Shown here piece by piece: positions 1 through 4,949 of a stretch of DNA of 6,811 nucleotides. A model generated the notes under the pieces. It did no database searches. It was not told where the DNA came from and worked only from the letters and a program-made list of their open reading frames with translations. The position numbers and the translations under genes were made by a program. The DNA comes from Parcubacteria group bacterium (lineage in GTDB: Bacteria; Patescibacteriota; Patescibacteriia; UBA2169). The stretch is taken from the NCBI GenBank assembly GCA_016177305.1, contig JACOVK010000055.1, positions 1-6,811 of the forward strand. Direction: 5' to 3'. Numbering within the stretch: position 1 is the stretch's first letter; every line of letters starts with the position of its first letter.

Positions 1-32
1 AGCATGCGGAGGCTGTAGTCCGACTCTGACGA

Positions 33-107
33 GCGGGTATCGTATAATGGCTATTATGCCACCTTGCCAAGGTGGAGATACGGGTTCAATTCCCGTTACT
101 CGCTCCA
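33..107 (+). tRNA. tRNA-Gly(GCC)
   Basis: The sequence folds as a complete cloverleaf. A 7-bp acceptor stem pairs 33-39 with 97-103 (one G-U pair), the anticodon stem pairs 59-63 with 71-75, and the 7-base loop TTGCCAA places anticodon GCC at 66-68. The T stem pairs 80-84 with 92-96 around the ordinary loop TTCAATT. The discriminator base is T104, as is usual for bacterial glycine tRNAs, and CCA is encoded at 105-107. The D loop has the normal G18-G19 (49-50), matching C56 (87). It decodes GGC and GGU. The terminator hairpin starts on the final A of the CCA. The promoter must lie upstream of the window, because only 32 bases precede the gene. Confidence 0.97.
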
Positions 108-140
108 AAAATATTTCACTGTAGCGTGGGATATTTTTTT
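107..140 (+). terminator. Rho-independent terminator of tRNA-Gly
   Basis: A 13-bp hairpin pairs 107-119 with 126-138: AAAAATAT against ATATTTTT, then TTCAC against GTGGG with two G-U pairs, closing a 6-base loop. The 3' arm runs into seven Ts (134-140). The outer AT-rich arms would let it work in part on either strand. The stem begins at the last base of the tRNA CCA, so little 3' trailer is left to trim. Confidence 0.75.
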
Positions 141-174
141 AGGTTGATTGCTGGTTGCTTTTGCGCTACAGTGA
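116..174. repeat. Perfect 11-bp inverted repeat between the two tRNA genes
   Basis: TCACTGTAGCG (116-126) is the exact reverse complement of CGCTACAGTGA (164-174), 37 bases apart. In RNA the stem can extend inward by several G-U pairs (127-130 with 160-163). The left arm is also part of the tRNA-Gly terminator hairpin, and the right arm contains the -10 box of the tRNA-Leu promoter. It could be an operator, an RNA stem in read-through transcripts, or chance; the sequence does not decide. Confidence 0.6.
144..172 (+). promoter_or_regulatory. Probable sigma70-type promoter for tRNA-Leu
   Basis: TTGATT (144-149) and TACAGT (167-172) are separated by exactly 17 bases, with 4 of 6 matches to TATAAT in the -10. 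The predicted start near 179 lies just upstream of the tRNA at 183. The -35 box starts three bases after the T-tract of the preceding terminator, which may also act as an AT-rich upstream element. Confidence 0.55.
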
Positions 175-182
175 TGGTGCGC

Positions 183-268
183 GCCGGGGTGGCGGAATGC
201 TATACGCACAGGACTTAAAATCCTGGGCCCGCAAGGGATTGAGGGTTGGACTCCCTCCCCCGGCACCA
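183..268 (+). tRNA. tRNA-Leu(UAA) with C19-G56 swap
   Basis: This is a class II tRNA. The 7-bp acceptor pairs GCCGGGG (183-189) with CCCCGGC (258-264), the discriminator is A265, and CCA is encoded at 266-268. The D stem pairs 192-194 with 205-207. The anticodon stem pairs 209-213 with 221-225 around CTTAAAA, giving anticodon TAA at 216-218. A long variable arm (226-240) has a CCC/GGG stem. The T stem pairs 241-245 with 253-257. The T loop is TTGGACT, so position 56 is G248 and not the near-invariant C. The D loop (195-204) has GC at 199-200 where GG (18-19) is expected, so position 19 is C. The tertiary pair is therefore inverted but can still form. The D loop is one base shorter than in E. 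coli tRNA-Leu(UAA). All stems are intact and nothing suggests a pseudogene. It reads UUA and possibly UUG codons. Confidence 0.96.
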
Positions 269-276
269 GATAAAAA

Positions 277-304
277 CCTTTCCGCCCTGGGCGGAAGGGC
301 TTTT
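277..304 (+). terminator. Rho-independent terminator of tRNA-Leu
   Basis: A 10-bp GC-rich stem pairs 277-286 (CCTTTCCGCC) with 290-299, with one U-G pair and a 3-base loop, then C and TTTT (301-304). It begins eight bases after the CCA. The T-tract is short but the stem is strong. Confidence 0.75.
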
Positions 305-313
305 ATGTGTTTG

Positions 314-355
314 CCGGGTAGCGAAGCTCGGCTCTACTACCTGGCTTGCTTTTTC
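314..355 (+). terminator. Hairpin with T-tract, possible second terminator or leader structure
   Basis: CCGGGTAG (314-321) pairs with CTACCTGG (337-344) over 8 bp with one G-U pair. A small inner stem AGC/GCT (325-327 with 331-333) sits in the loop. The sequence CTTGCTTTTT follows. It may back up the tRNA-Leu terminator. Its T-rich tail overlaps the proposed pyrD -35 box. Confidence 0.4.
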
Positions 356-374
356 GGCCGATAAGTTTTAAGGT
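346..374 (+). promoter_or_regulatory. Candidate promoter for pyrD-pyrC-purH operon
   Basis: TTGCTT (346-351) and TAAGGT (369-374) are spaced by 17 bases. The same -10 hexamer, preceded by TT or AT, occurs in the promoter proposed for the AICAR transformylase gene (3609-3614). Transcription would start near 381, leaving a leader of about 90 bases before the GTG at 472. That leader contains the short inverted repeat GCCTA/TAGGC (409-413, 418-422). No match to a known riboswitch or PyrR site is recognised. The call rests on hexamers alone. Confidence 0.35.
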
Positions 375-471
375 TTAAGTAGCTTATGTTAGTGAACACA
401 AACGGAGGGCCTAATAATAGGCGAGATTCGAGATTTTAGTTGTGATCTTTGATAAAGGAAGAGGCATCACG

Positions 472-1464
472 GTGATACTTCAAGGTTTAAATCTTGGTTC
501 GGCGGTAAACGCATCCGGAGGACGGAACTTTTTCGGGACGTTTGATCAGTACTGGCACGGGCGTTTTGCCGACTGGCTAAATTCAACCTTCCAGTCCAAA
601 ACGTCAACTCTGGCTGAGCGGATGGATCCGGCTCGTAAACGCGGCAATATGCCGATTGATTCGCGTACGTTGCGTCCCAAGGAGTGGAAGCCCACATGTA
701 TCAAGGCATATCCTCGCCGCCATTTAACCTTGAACGCAGTGGGGCTTTCTGGCCCCGGATTTCCGGCGTTGCTTGATCGTGGCGAATGGCAGCAACGGAC
801 ACAGCCGTTTCTGATTTCAGTGGCCGCGGAGTCGGAAGATCCGGCTGGCATTACTGCGGAATTAGATGAGCTGAGCGAGACCCTGCTCGCACAAAAGCAC
901 GGCTTCCGTGCGCCGTTCGTGCTTGTGTTGAATGTGACATGTCCGAACCTCGGAACACACAGCCAAGCGAAAGTAATGGTTCAGGCGTACGCCGGACTGG
1001 AATCGCTGGAGGCTGTGCGGGTGCCAATACTACTCAACCTGAGCGTGTTGGTCACGCCGGCCGCAGCCGCCGGCATAGCTGACCATGGTGCGTGTTATGG
1101 ATTCTGCCTGACGAATACCATTCCCTTTGGCCGCCTTCCAGAAAGAATAGATTGGGAGGGTTTGTTCGGCAGTGTTACTTCGCCACTTCATGCTTTCGGC
1201 GGAGGAGGATTATCTGGACCACCGCTTCTGCCGCTGGTAGAAGAGTGGCTCAAAGACTTCCGGGCCAACCACAGCGAAACCTTTCCCATTATTGCCGGCG
1301 GCGGTGTGTTTTCTGTGGAAGACGCCCTCCGTCTTTTGAGGGCTGGCGCAGATGCCATTTCTTTGGGCACGGTAGCAATGTATCATCCGTTCCGAGTACA
1401 GCCCATCATCCAAGCAGTTAACCAGTTCTGCTTGGTGCGCGACAGGCGCGAGCAGAACACCTGA
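472..1464 (+). CDS. pyrD: Dihydroorotate dehydrogenase, class-1-like (PyrD)
   Basis: This FMN flavoprotein oxidises dihydroorotate to orotate, step four of UMP synthesis. Numbering runs from GTG 472 (330 residues). The N-terminus (residues 2-20) reads as the family's first strand, with LNLGSAVNASGG. SKTSTL (42-47) holds the Lys expected to contact FMN and orotate. NAVGLSGPG (88-96) follows. LNVTCPNLG (153-161) places Cys157 as the catalytic base, as in class 1 enzymes; class 2 has Ser. FGGGGLSGPPL and IIAGGGVFSVEDALRLLRAGAD form the C-terminal FMN phosphate site. No membrane-anchoring N-terminus is present, so it is probably cytosolic. GTG 472 was chosen because AAAGGAAGAGG ends 7 bases upstream. 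An in-frame GTG at 442 adds ten residues but lacks a ribosome site. A stretch between the Lys motif and NAVGL (about residues 53-83) looks longer than in compact class 1A enzymes. No pyrK is visible, so the electron acceptor is unknown. Confidence 0.9.
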   Translation: MILQGLNLGSAVNASGGRNFFGTFDQYWHGRFADWLNSTFQSKTSTLAERMDPARKRGNMPIDSRTLRPKEWKPTCIKAYPRRHLTLNAVGLSGPGFPALLDRGEWQQRTQPFLISVAAESEDPAGITAELDELSETLLAQKHGFRAPFVLVLNVTCPNLGTHSQAKVMVQAYAGLESLEAVRVPILLNLSVLVTPAAAAGIADHGACYGFCLTNTIPFGRLPERIDWEGLFGSVTSPLHAFGGGGLSGPPLLPLVEEWLKDFRANHSETFPIIAGGGVFSVEDALRLLRAGADAISLGTVAMYHPFRVQPIIQAVNQFCLVRDRREQNT

Positions 1465-1510
1465 ACTCATTTCCGAGCTGCGGAACGCGGCGCAGAGAGG
1501 AATATTCGCC

Positions 1511-2881
1511 ATGCAGGAATCACAAAATCTGCCCGATATGTGGGAACTGCGCCGGGTCAGGCTCTACCCGGGCGGAAGGCTCGTGTGTATCCAGTTTCAC
1601 GGAACGGCCTTCGCGAGTATCACGGATAGGCCGCAGTGCGAGCGGTACGTGGACGGCAACGGATACCTGGCACTGCCGGGGTTCATTGACTCCCACATCC
1701 ACGACCGGACCAGCGGGTATCCGGAGTACGATGAGCCGGATGTGGAAACCGTCCGCACCATCGTGCTCGCGGCGCTCGCGGGCGGAGTCACCACGGTGGT
1801 GGCCATGCCCAATCCGCGGAAGCCGACCACGACCATTGAGGCTTTGGAGCGGAAGATTGCGCTCATCCGCGACGTGGCCATCACCTACAAACTGCTCTTC
1901 GGCGCGACCAAGGACAATACTGGAGAGATCGCGCAGTTAGGCAACTACCTAGAGTGGGTGCTCGGCGTCAAGCTGTACATGGAGCCCACTACCGGCGACA
2001 TCCTGGTGCGCGAGATTGTGGACCAGCGCCGGGTCATGGCGAGCTGCGCAGAAGCCGGATTGAGCGTGGTTTCACACGTAGGCAATGCGCGCATGCTGGA
2101 ACAGAACCGCGCGCAGTTTGCGGAGCCCCATCTCACGGACCACTGCACGATCCGGCATCCGCTGGTGGAGCTTGATGGAACCAACACCGCGCTCCAGCTC
2201 GCGCGCGAGACCGGCTGCCGGTTGCACATCGCGCACGCGACGCTTCCCTCGGCCTTGGCGCTCATTGACAATGCGCGGCTGGCCGGGCGGCTCGTGACCG
2301 CGGAGGTGTGTGTTCAGCACCTGGTGCGCCACGATGGGTTCCTGCAGGGGTTGGCGGGGTCGCTTACTTCCGCGCCGCTCCACAAGGTGAATCCGCCGCT
2401 GCGCAGCGCAGAGGACATGAGGCAGCTCGTGACGGACGCCTTATCCGGCGGCCGTGCGGACACCACAGCCACAGACCACGCGCCGCATTCGTTCCAGAAA
2501 AAGATGCGGGCGCGCTATGACGACATCCCCAGTGGCATGACCGGGTTGCAAACGTACTTCCATATCATGTTCAATTTTTTTGCGCAGGGGATCATCAGCT
2601 TTGAGCGGCTCATTGAGCTGACGAGCCGGGGCCCGGCGCGCATCTTCGGCCTCGCCAATAAGGGGCGGATTGAGGCAGGAGCGGATGCCGACCTGGTAGT
2701 GGTTGACCCGGAGGCGTTTGTCCAGATTCGCGAGGGGAACACCATCTCCCCGTGCGGATGGACGCCCTATCACGGCATGGAGTGCCGCGGCGCCATCAAG
2801 GCCGTGGTGGCTAGAGGCAAGCTGCACAACAGCCAGCTCACCATGCGAACCAACACATTAGGAAGGGGGATTGTGGAATGA
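1511..2881 (+). CDS. pyrC: Dihydroorotase (PyrC)
   Basis: This zinc amidohydrolase cyclises N-carbamoyl-L-aspartate to dihydroorotate, step three of UMP synthesis, in the cytosol. It has 456 residues. GFIDSHIHDR (57-66) holds the metal ligands His62 and His64 and substrate Arg66. GGVTTVVAMPN (91-101) is the typical MPN segment. GVKLYMEPTTGD (152-163) has Lys154, expected to be carbamylated and to bridge two metals. His189 (VVSHVGN) and His242 (HIAHAT) are further ligands. KVNPPLR (292-298) is the substrate loop, and ATDHAPHS (320-327) supplies catalytic Asp322. The C-terminal GADADLVVVD region is the usual amidohydrolase beta cap. The residue after the second metal His is Asp where dihydroorotases usually have Leu or Phe. 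Hydantoinase or allantoinase is possible by fold but unlikely in this context. GAGAGG (1495-1500) precedes the ATG. It follows pyrD by 46 bases without a terminator and overlaps the next gene. Confidence 0.93.
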   Translation: MQESQNLPDMWELRRVRLYPGGRLVCIQFHGTAFASITDRPQCERYVDGNGYLALPGFIDSHIHDRTSGYPEYDEPDVETVRTIVLAALAGGVTTVVAMPNPRKPTTTIEALERKIALIRDVAITYKLLFGATKDNTGEIAQLGNYLEWVLGVKLYMEPTTGDILVREIVDQRRVMASCAEAGLSVVSHVGNARMLEQNRAQFAEPHLTDHCTIRHPLVELDGTNTALQLARETGCRLHIAHATLPSALALIDNARLAGRLVTAEVCVQHLVRHDGFLQGLAGSLTSAPLHKVNPPLRSAEDMRQLVTDALSGGRADTTATDHAPHSFQKKMRARYDDIPSGMTGLQTYFHIMFNFFAQGIISFERLIELTSRGPARIFGLANKGRIEAGADADLVVVDPEAFVQIREGNTISPCGWTPYHGMECRGAIKAVVARGKLHNSQLTMRTNTLGRGIVE

Positions 2882-3510
2882 ACACCATATGGATTGGCAG
2901 GGCGATCTTAAGTGTTTCGGACAAACAAGGTCTCCTGCCGCTCGGCGCGTTGCTCGCCAAACTCAACGTGGAGATCATCGCAACCGGAGGTACGGCCAGG
3001 GAGCTGTGGGCAGGCGGGGTTTCGGCAATAGAGGTCTCCGCGTACACTGGATTTCCCGAGATCCTCAAAGGCAGGGTCAAGACCCTGCATCCCAAGGTGG
3101 CGGGCGGCATCCTGGTTCCGCAGACCGGCTCGGGCGTGCAGGAGGTTCTGGCGCATGGCATTGGCGTTATTGATCTCGTGGTTGTGAACCTGTATCCCTT
3201 TGAGGAGACAGTCAGGGAGCAGGGTGCGAACGTGAACGTGGACGCGGCCATGGAGGAGATGGACATCGGCGGGGTGACCCTGATTCGCGCCGCGGCTAAG
3301 AACCACAGGTACGTGACCGTGGTGACGGACCCAAGTCAGTACCCCGCGCTCATGGCCGAACTGACTGTGACCGCTGCAAGTCGTTCTTCCGGCCGCGGAG
3401 GTGTCTCATGGGAAACGCGCAAGCTGTTGGCCGCGGCCGCTCTCCGGCATACCGCGCGCTATACCGAGGTGGAGGCCGCTTTCTTGGAGCGGGTATATCC
3501 ACCAAAGTAA
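2878..3510 (+). CDS. purH: IMP cyclohydrolase, stand-alone PurH N-terminal domain
   Basis: This protein closes the ring of FAICAR to give IMP, the last step of de novo purine synthesis. Its 210 residues match only the N-terminal MGS-like domain of bifunctional PurH, which normally exceeds 500 residues. Seen in order: SVSDKQGLLPL (12-22), ATGGTARELW (35-44), YTGFPEILKGRVKTLHPK (56-73), IDLVVVNLYPFEE (98-110), MDIGGVTLIRAAAKN (128-142) and a C-terminal helix with LLAAAALRHTARY. Residues equivalent to the human active-site Arg64, Lys66, Tyr104, Asp125 and Lys137 appear as Arg66, Lys68, Tyr106, Asp129 and Lys141. Translation ends at the domain boundary with TAA and a terminator follows, so this is a true split and not a fresh frameshift. 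The ATG overlaps the pyrC stop (ATGA) and is preceded by GGAAGGGGG, so its translation is probably coupled to pyrC. The transformylase half is the next gene. Confidence 0.92.
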   Translation: MNTIWIGRAILSVSDKQGLLPLGALLAKLNVEIIATGGTARELWAGGVSAIEVSAYTGFPEILKGRVKTLHPKVAGGILVPQTGSGVQEVLAHGIGVIDLVVVNLYPFEETVREQGANVNVDAAMEEMDIGGVTLIRAAAKNHRYVTVVTDPSQYPALMAELTVTAASRSSGRGGVSWETRKLLAAAALRHTARYTEVEAAFLERVYPPK

Positions 3511-3529
3511 CACTCCGGACGTTCTTTAG

Positions 3530-3583
3530 AGCCGTGTCGCGGACTACTACAGGAATGTAGGGTCTGCGGCACGGCTTTTTTTT
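3530..3583 (+). terminator. Terminator, copy 1 of a repeated hairpin
   Basis: A long hairpin pairs 3531-3544 with 3562-3575 (14 bp, two G-U pairs). After a small internal bulge, CTAC (3547-3550) pairs with GTAG (3557-3560) around loop AGGAAT. Eight Ts follow (3576-3583). It closes the pyrD-pyrC-purH(IMPCH) unit 20 bases after the stop codon. Except for two single-base changes that keep pairing and one loop base, 3531-3580 repeats at 4792-4840. Confidence 0.9.
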
Positions 3584-3585
3584 GG

Positions 3586-3614
3586 TTGACAATCGCCAGA
3601 ATTGGAATTAAGGT
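3586..3614 (+). promoter_or_regulatory. Sigma70-type promoter for AICAR transformylase gene
   Basis: A perfect TTGACA (3586-3591) is followed after 17 bases by TAAGGT (3609-3614), which keeps the key T, A and final T. The -35 box begins two bases after the terminator T-tract. Transcription would start near 3621, giving a leader of about 46 bases. It gives the second purH half its own transcript. Confidence 0.6.
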
Positions 3615-3638
3615 AGCCAGTAGCAAACAAACAGCAGT

Positions 3639-3656
3639 TCCCTCTAAACTTAGGGA
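3639..3656 (+). promoter_or_regulatory. Small hairpin covering part of the Shine-Dalgarno site
   Basis: TCCCT (3639-3643) can pair with AGGGA (3652-3656) around an 8-base loop. The 3' arm is the first part of the ribosome site AGGGAGG (3652-3658), which sits 8 bases before the ATG at 3667. A 5-bp stem is weak, so a role in limiting translation is only a possibility. Confidence 0.3.
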
Positions 3657-3666
3657 GGTATGCGCC

Positions 3667-4773
3667 ATGAGCGCCATACCCAAGTCTCTGAAGGTTGGCG
3701 ACGAGTTCACGGTAACGTACCGGGTTGCGAGCGAGCTTGCGTACGGCGAGAACCGCGACCAGTCCCCGGCGTTCGTGCTCTCTGTGGTTGGCAGCGATGA
3801 CCCGCTCGCCTTGCACCAGTTCGCCGTGGTCTCGGGTACGCCGGGCTACATCAACATGGCAGACTGCGACCGCGGCGTCTCGGTGTTGGGCCTGTTGCAT
3901 ACGGCGCTCAAGCGGCACTTCCCAAGCAAGTCTCCATTCATCGCCATTGCCTGCAAACACGGCAATCTGTGCGGCGGGGCTATTAGCTGGCGCGACCCGG
4001 AAACCGCCATGCTCAGTGCCCTGATTGGGGATCCGGAGGCCGGGATGGGTTCAGAAGTGATGGTCAACTTCCCGGTTACCGAAGCGATCGCGGAAGTCAT
4101 ACATCAAGTTCCGAGGCATTTACGGAAAGCGGCCGGAACAAATTTCTGGAGATCTGATGTGGTTTTCGCTCCTGCGTTTGACGACGGCGCTGTGGCATTT
4201 CTCGGCAAGCGCGAAAAGCGCAAGCTGCTCGTAAACCCAGCGCTCGCGCAGCCGTTCATGCCGCGGGACGGGTGGGTAATCCGGAACGCGCGCGCCAGCG
4301 GCTTGATCCAGCTCTCGCCAGCGTACGTGTTCGGGGATGATGGCATTGAGTGGACATTTGACCCGAAAACGCTCTCGTCCGACGACCTCGCGACCATCAT
4401 CCTGGCCTGGGCGGTTGCCTGGCGCTCCAACAGCAACTCCGTGGTGCTCGCGCGGAACCTGTCCATCATCGGCCCAGGCGTGGGCCAGCAGGACCGCAGG
4501 TTCTGCTGCAGGATCGGTGTTGAGCGCGCCGTCAATGCCAGGCACTGTACCCAAGGCTCTTTCTTCGCCTCTGATGCGTTCTTCCCGTATGCGGCCCCGA
4601 AGAAGCCGGATAATCTGCCCGAGGGGCCCAAGATTCTGCAGGAGGCAGGGTGCAGGGGCGGCGTGGTTCCGGCGGATGGCCAGAACCTGGAGGAGGTCAG
4701 GGCGTTCTTCGTGGAACACAAGATGCCCGTGGCGTTCATTCCCAAGGAGCATCGCGGATTCAGCAACCACTAG
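3667..4773 (+). CDS. purH: AICAR formyltransferase, stand-alone PurH C-terminal domain
   Basis: This protein transfers a formyl group from 10-formyl-tetrahydrofolate to AICAR, making FAICAR for the cyclohydrolase encoded just upstream. It has 368 residues, close to the C-terminal part of bifunctional PurH. Motifs in order: ELAYGENRDQSPAF (23-36, cf. LRYGENPHQ), GYINMADCDRGVSVL (60-74), ACKHGNLCGGAIS with the catalytic Lys97-His98 pair, SDVVFAPAFDDGAVAFLGKR, LAWAVAWRSNSNSVVLA with the conserved SN, IGPGVGQQDRR, SFFASDAFFPY, and C-terminal EHRGFSNH. The usual PGGS-I-R-D segment is replaced by GGVVPADGQN, and RHFRH by RGFSNH, so it is a divergent family member. ATG 3667 has AGGGAGG 8 bases upstream. 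An upstream in-frame TTG at 3586 is the promoter -35 box and is not a start. It has its own promoter and is bracketed by the two copies of the repeated terminator. Confidence 0.92.
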   Translation: MSAIPKSLKVGDEFTVTYRVASELAYGENRDQSPAFVLSVVGSDDPLALHQFAVVSGTPGYINMADCDRGVSVLGLLHTALKRHFPSKSPFIAIACKHGNLCGGAISWRDPETAMLSALIGDPEAGMGSEVMVNFPVTEAIAEVIHQVPRHLRKAAGTNFWRSDVVFAPAFDDGAVAFLGKREKRKLLVNPALAQPFMPRDGWVIRNARASGLIQLSPAYVFGDDGIEWTFDPKTLSSDDLATIILAWAVAWRSNSNSVVLARNLSIIGPGVGQQDRRFCCRIGVERAVNARHCTQGSFFASDAFFPYAAPKKPDNLPEGPKILQEAGCRGGVVPADGQNLEEVRAFFVEHKMPVAFIPKEHRGFSNH

Positions 4774-4790
4774 CGGCCTTCATGCCGCTC

Positions 4791-4845
4791 GGCCGTGCCG
4801 CGGACTACTACAGGATGTAGGGTCTGCGGCGCGGCTTTTTCTTTT
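4791..4845 (+). terminator. Terminator, copy 2 of a repeated hairpin
   Basis: The stem pairs 4792-4805 with 4822-4835 (14 bp, two G-U pairs), then CTAC (4808-4811) with GTAG (4817-4820) around loop AGGAT. TTTTTCTTTT follows (4836-4845). It lies 18 bases after the AICAR transformylase stop. Compared with copy 1, T3537 is C4798 and A3571 is G4831. Both changes keep their pairs, and the loop is one base shorter. Confidence 0.9.
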
Positions 4846-4847
4846 GG

Positions 4848-4876
4848 TTGCGTTTTTTGGGCAAATGGTCTAGAGT
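4848..4876 (+). promoter_or_regulatory. Probable promoter for the small ORF-pyrF-pyrE unit
   Basis: TTGCGT (4848-4853) and TAGAGT (4871-4876) are separated by 17 bases, with 4 of 6 -10 matches. The -35 starts two bases after the T-tract, exactly as after copy 1 of the terminator. The predicted start near 4883 gives a leader of about 67 bases that holds two hairpins. TTTAAT just downstream is a weaker alternative -10. Confidence 0.5.
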
Positions 4877-4890
4877 TTTAATAGTTCACA

Positions 4891-4935
4891 AAACCCAGCC
4901 TCAAGGAGGGGCTTGGTTTGTTGTTCTCTAACAAC
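4891..4935 (+). promoter_or_regulatory. Two adjacent hairpins in the 5' leader of the small ORF
   Basis: Hairpin A pairs 4891-4902 with 4908-4919 (11 pairs and one C-T mismatch) around loop AAGGA. Hairpin B is the perfect 6-bp stem GTTGTT/AACAAC (4920-4925 with 4930-4935) with loop CTCT. The two abut with no spacer and end three bases before the ribosome site. Neither has a full T-tract, so a classical attenuator is unlikely. A ligand- or protein-responsive leader or an mRNA-stabilising structure is possible. No known riboswitch class is recognised. Confidence 0.5.
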
Positions 4936-4949
4936 GCAGGAGAAAGGCA

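Noticed and set aside
107..182. Classical attenuator between the two tRNA genes using the 11-base repeat as antiterminator.
   Set aside because: The 3' arm (164-174) is made after the T-tract, too late to prevent formation of the terminator in the same pass. The alternative pairing is reported only as an inverted repeat.
155..364. Open frame of 69 codons starting with TTG.
   Set aside because: It runs through the whole tRNA-Leu gene and its terminator, has no ribosome site, and its protein shows no family features.
442..471. Upstream GTG start for pyrD adding ten residues.
   Set aside because: It lacks a Shine-Dalgarno sequence, while GTG 472 has AAAGGAAGAGG at ideal spacing and begins where the family's first strand begins. 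The longer form is not excluded.
3586..3666. Upstream in-frame TTG start for the AICAR transformylase gene.
   Set aside because: This TTG is the first part of the TTGACA -35 box directly after a terminator. ATG 3667 has a strong ribosome site.
3511..3666. purH interrupted by a frameshift or assembly error.
   Set aside because: The gap holds a complete terminator, a promoter and a ribosome site, and the split falls at the domain boundary, so it is an organised two-gene arrangement.
4104..4770. Two antisense open frames of about 220 codons opposite the AICAR transformylase gene.
   Set aside because: They are shadows in GC-rich DNA. The sense strand has unmistakable AICAR transformylase motifs, and neither antisense frame shows a recognisable family.
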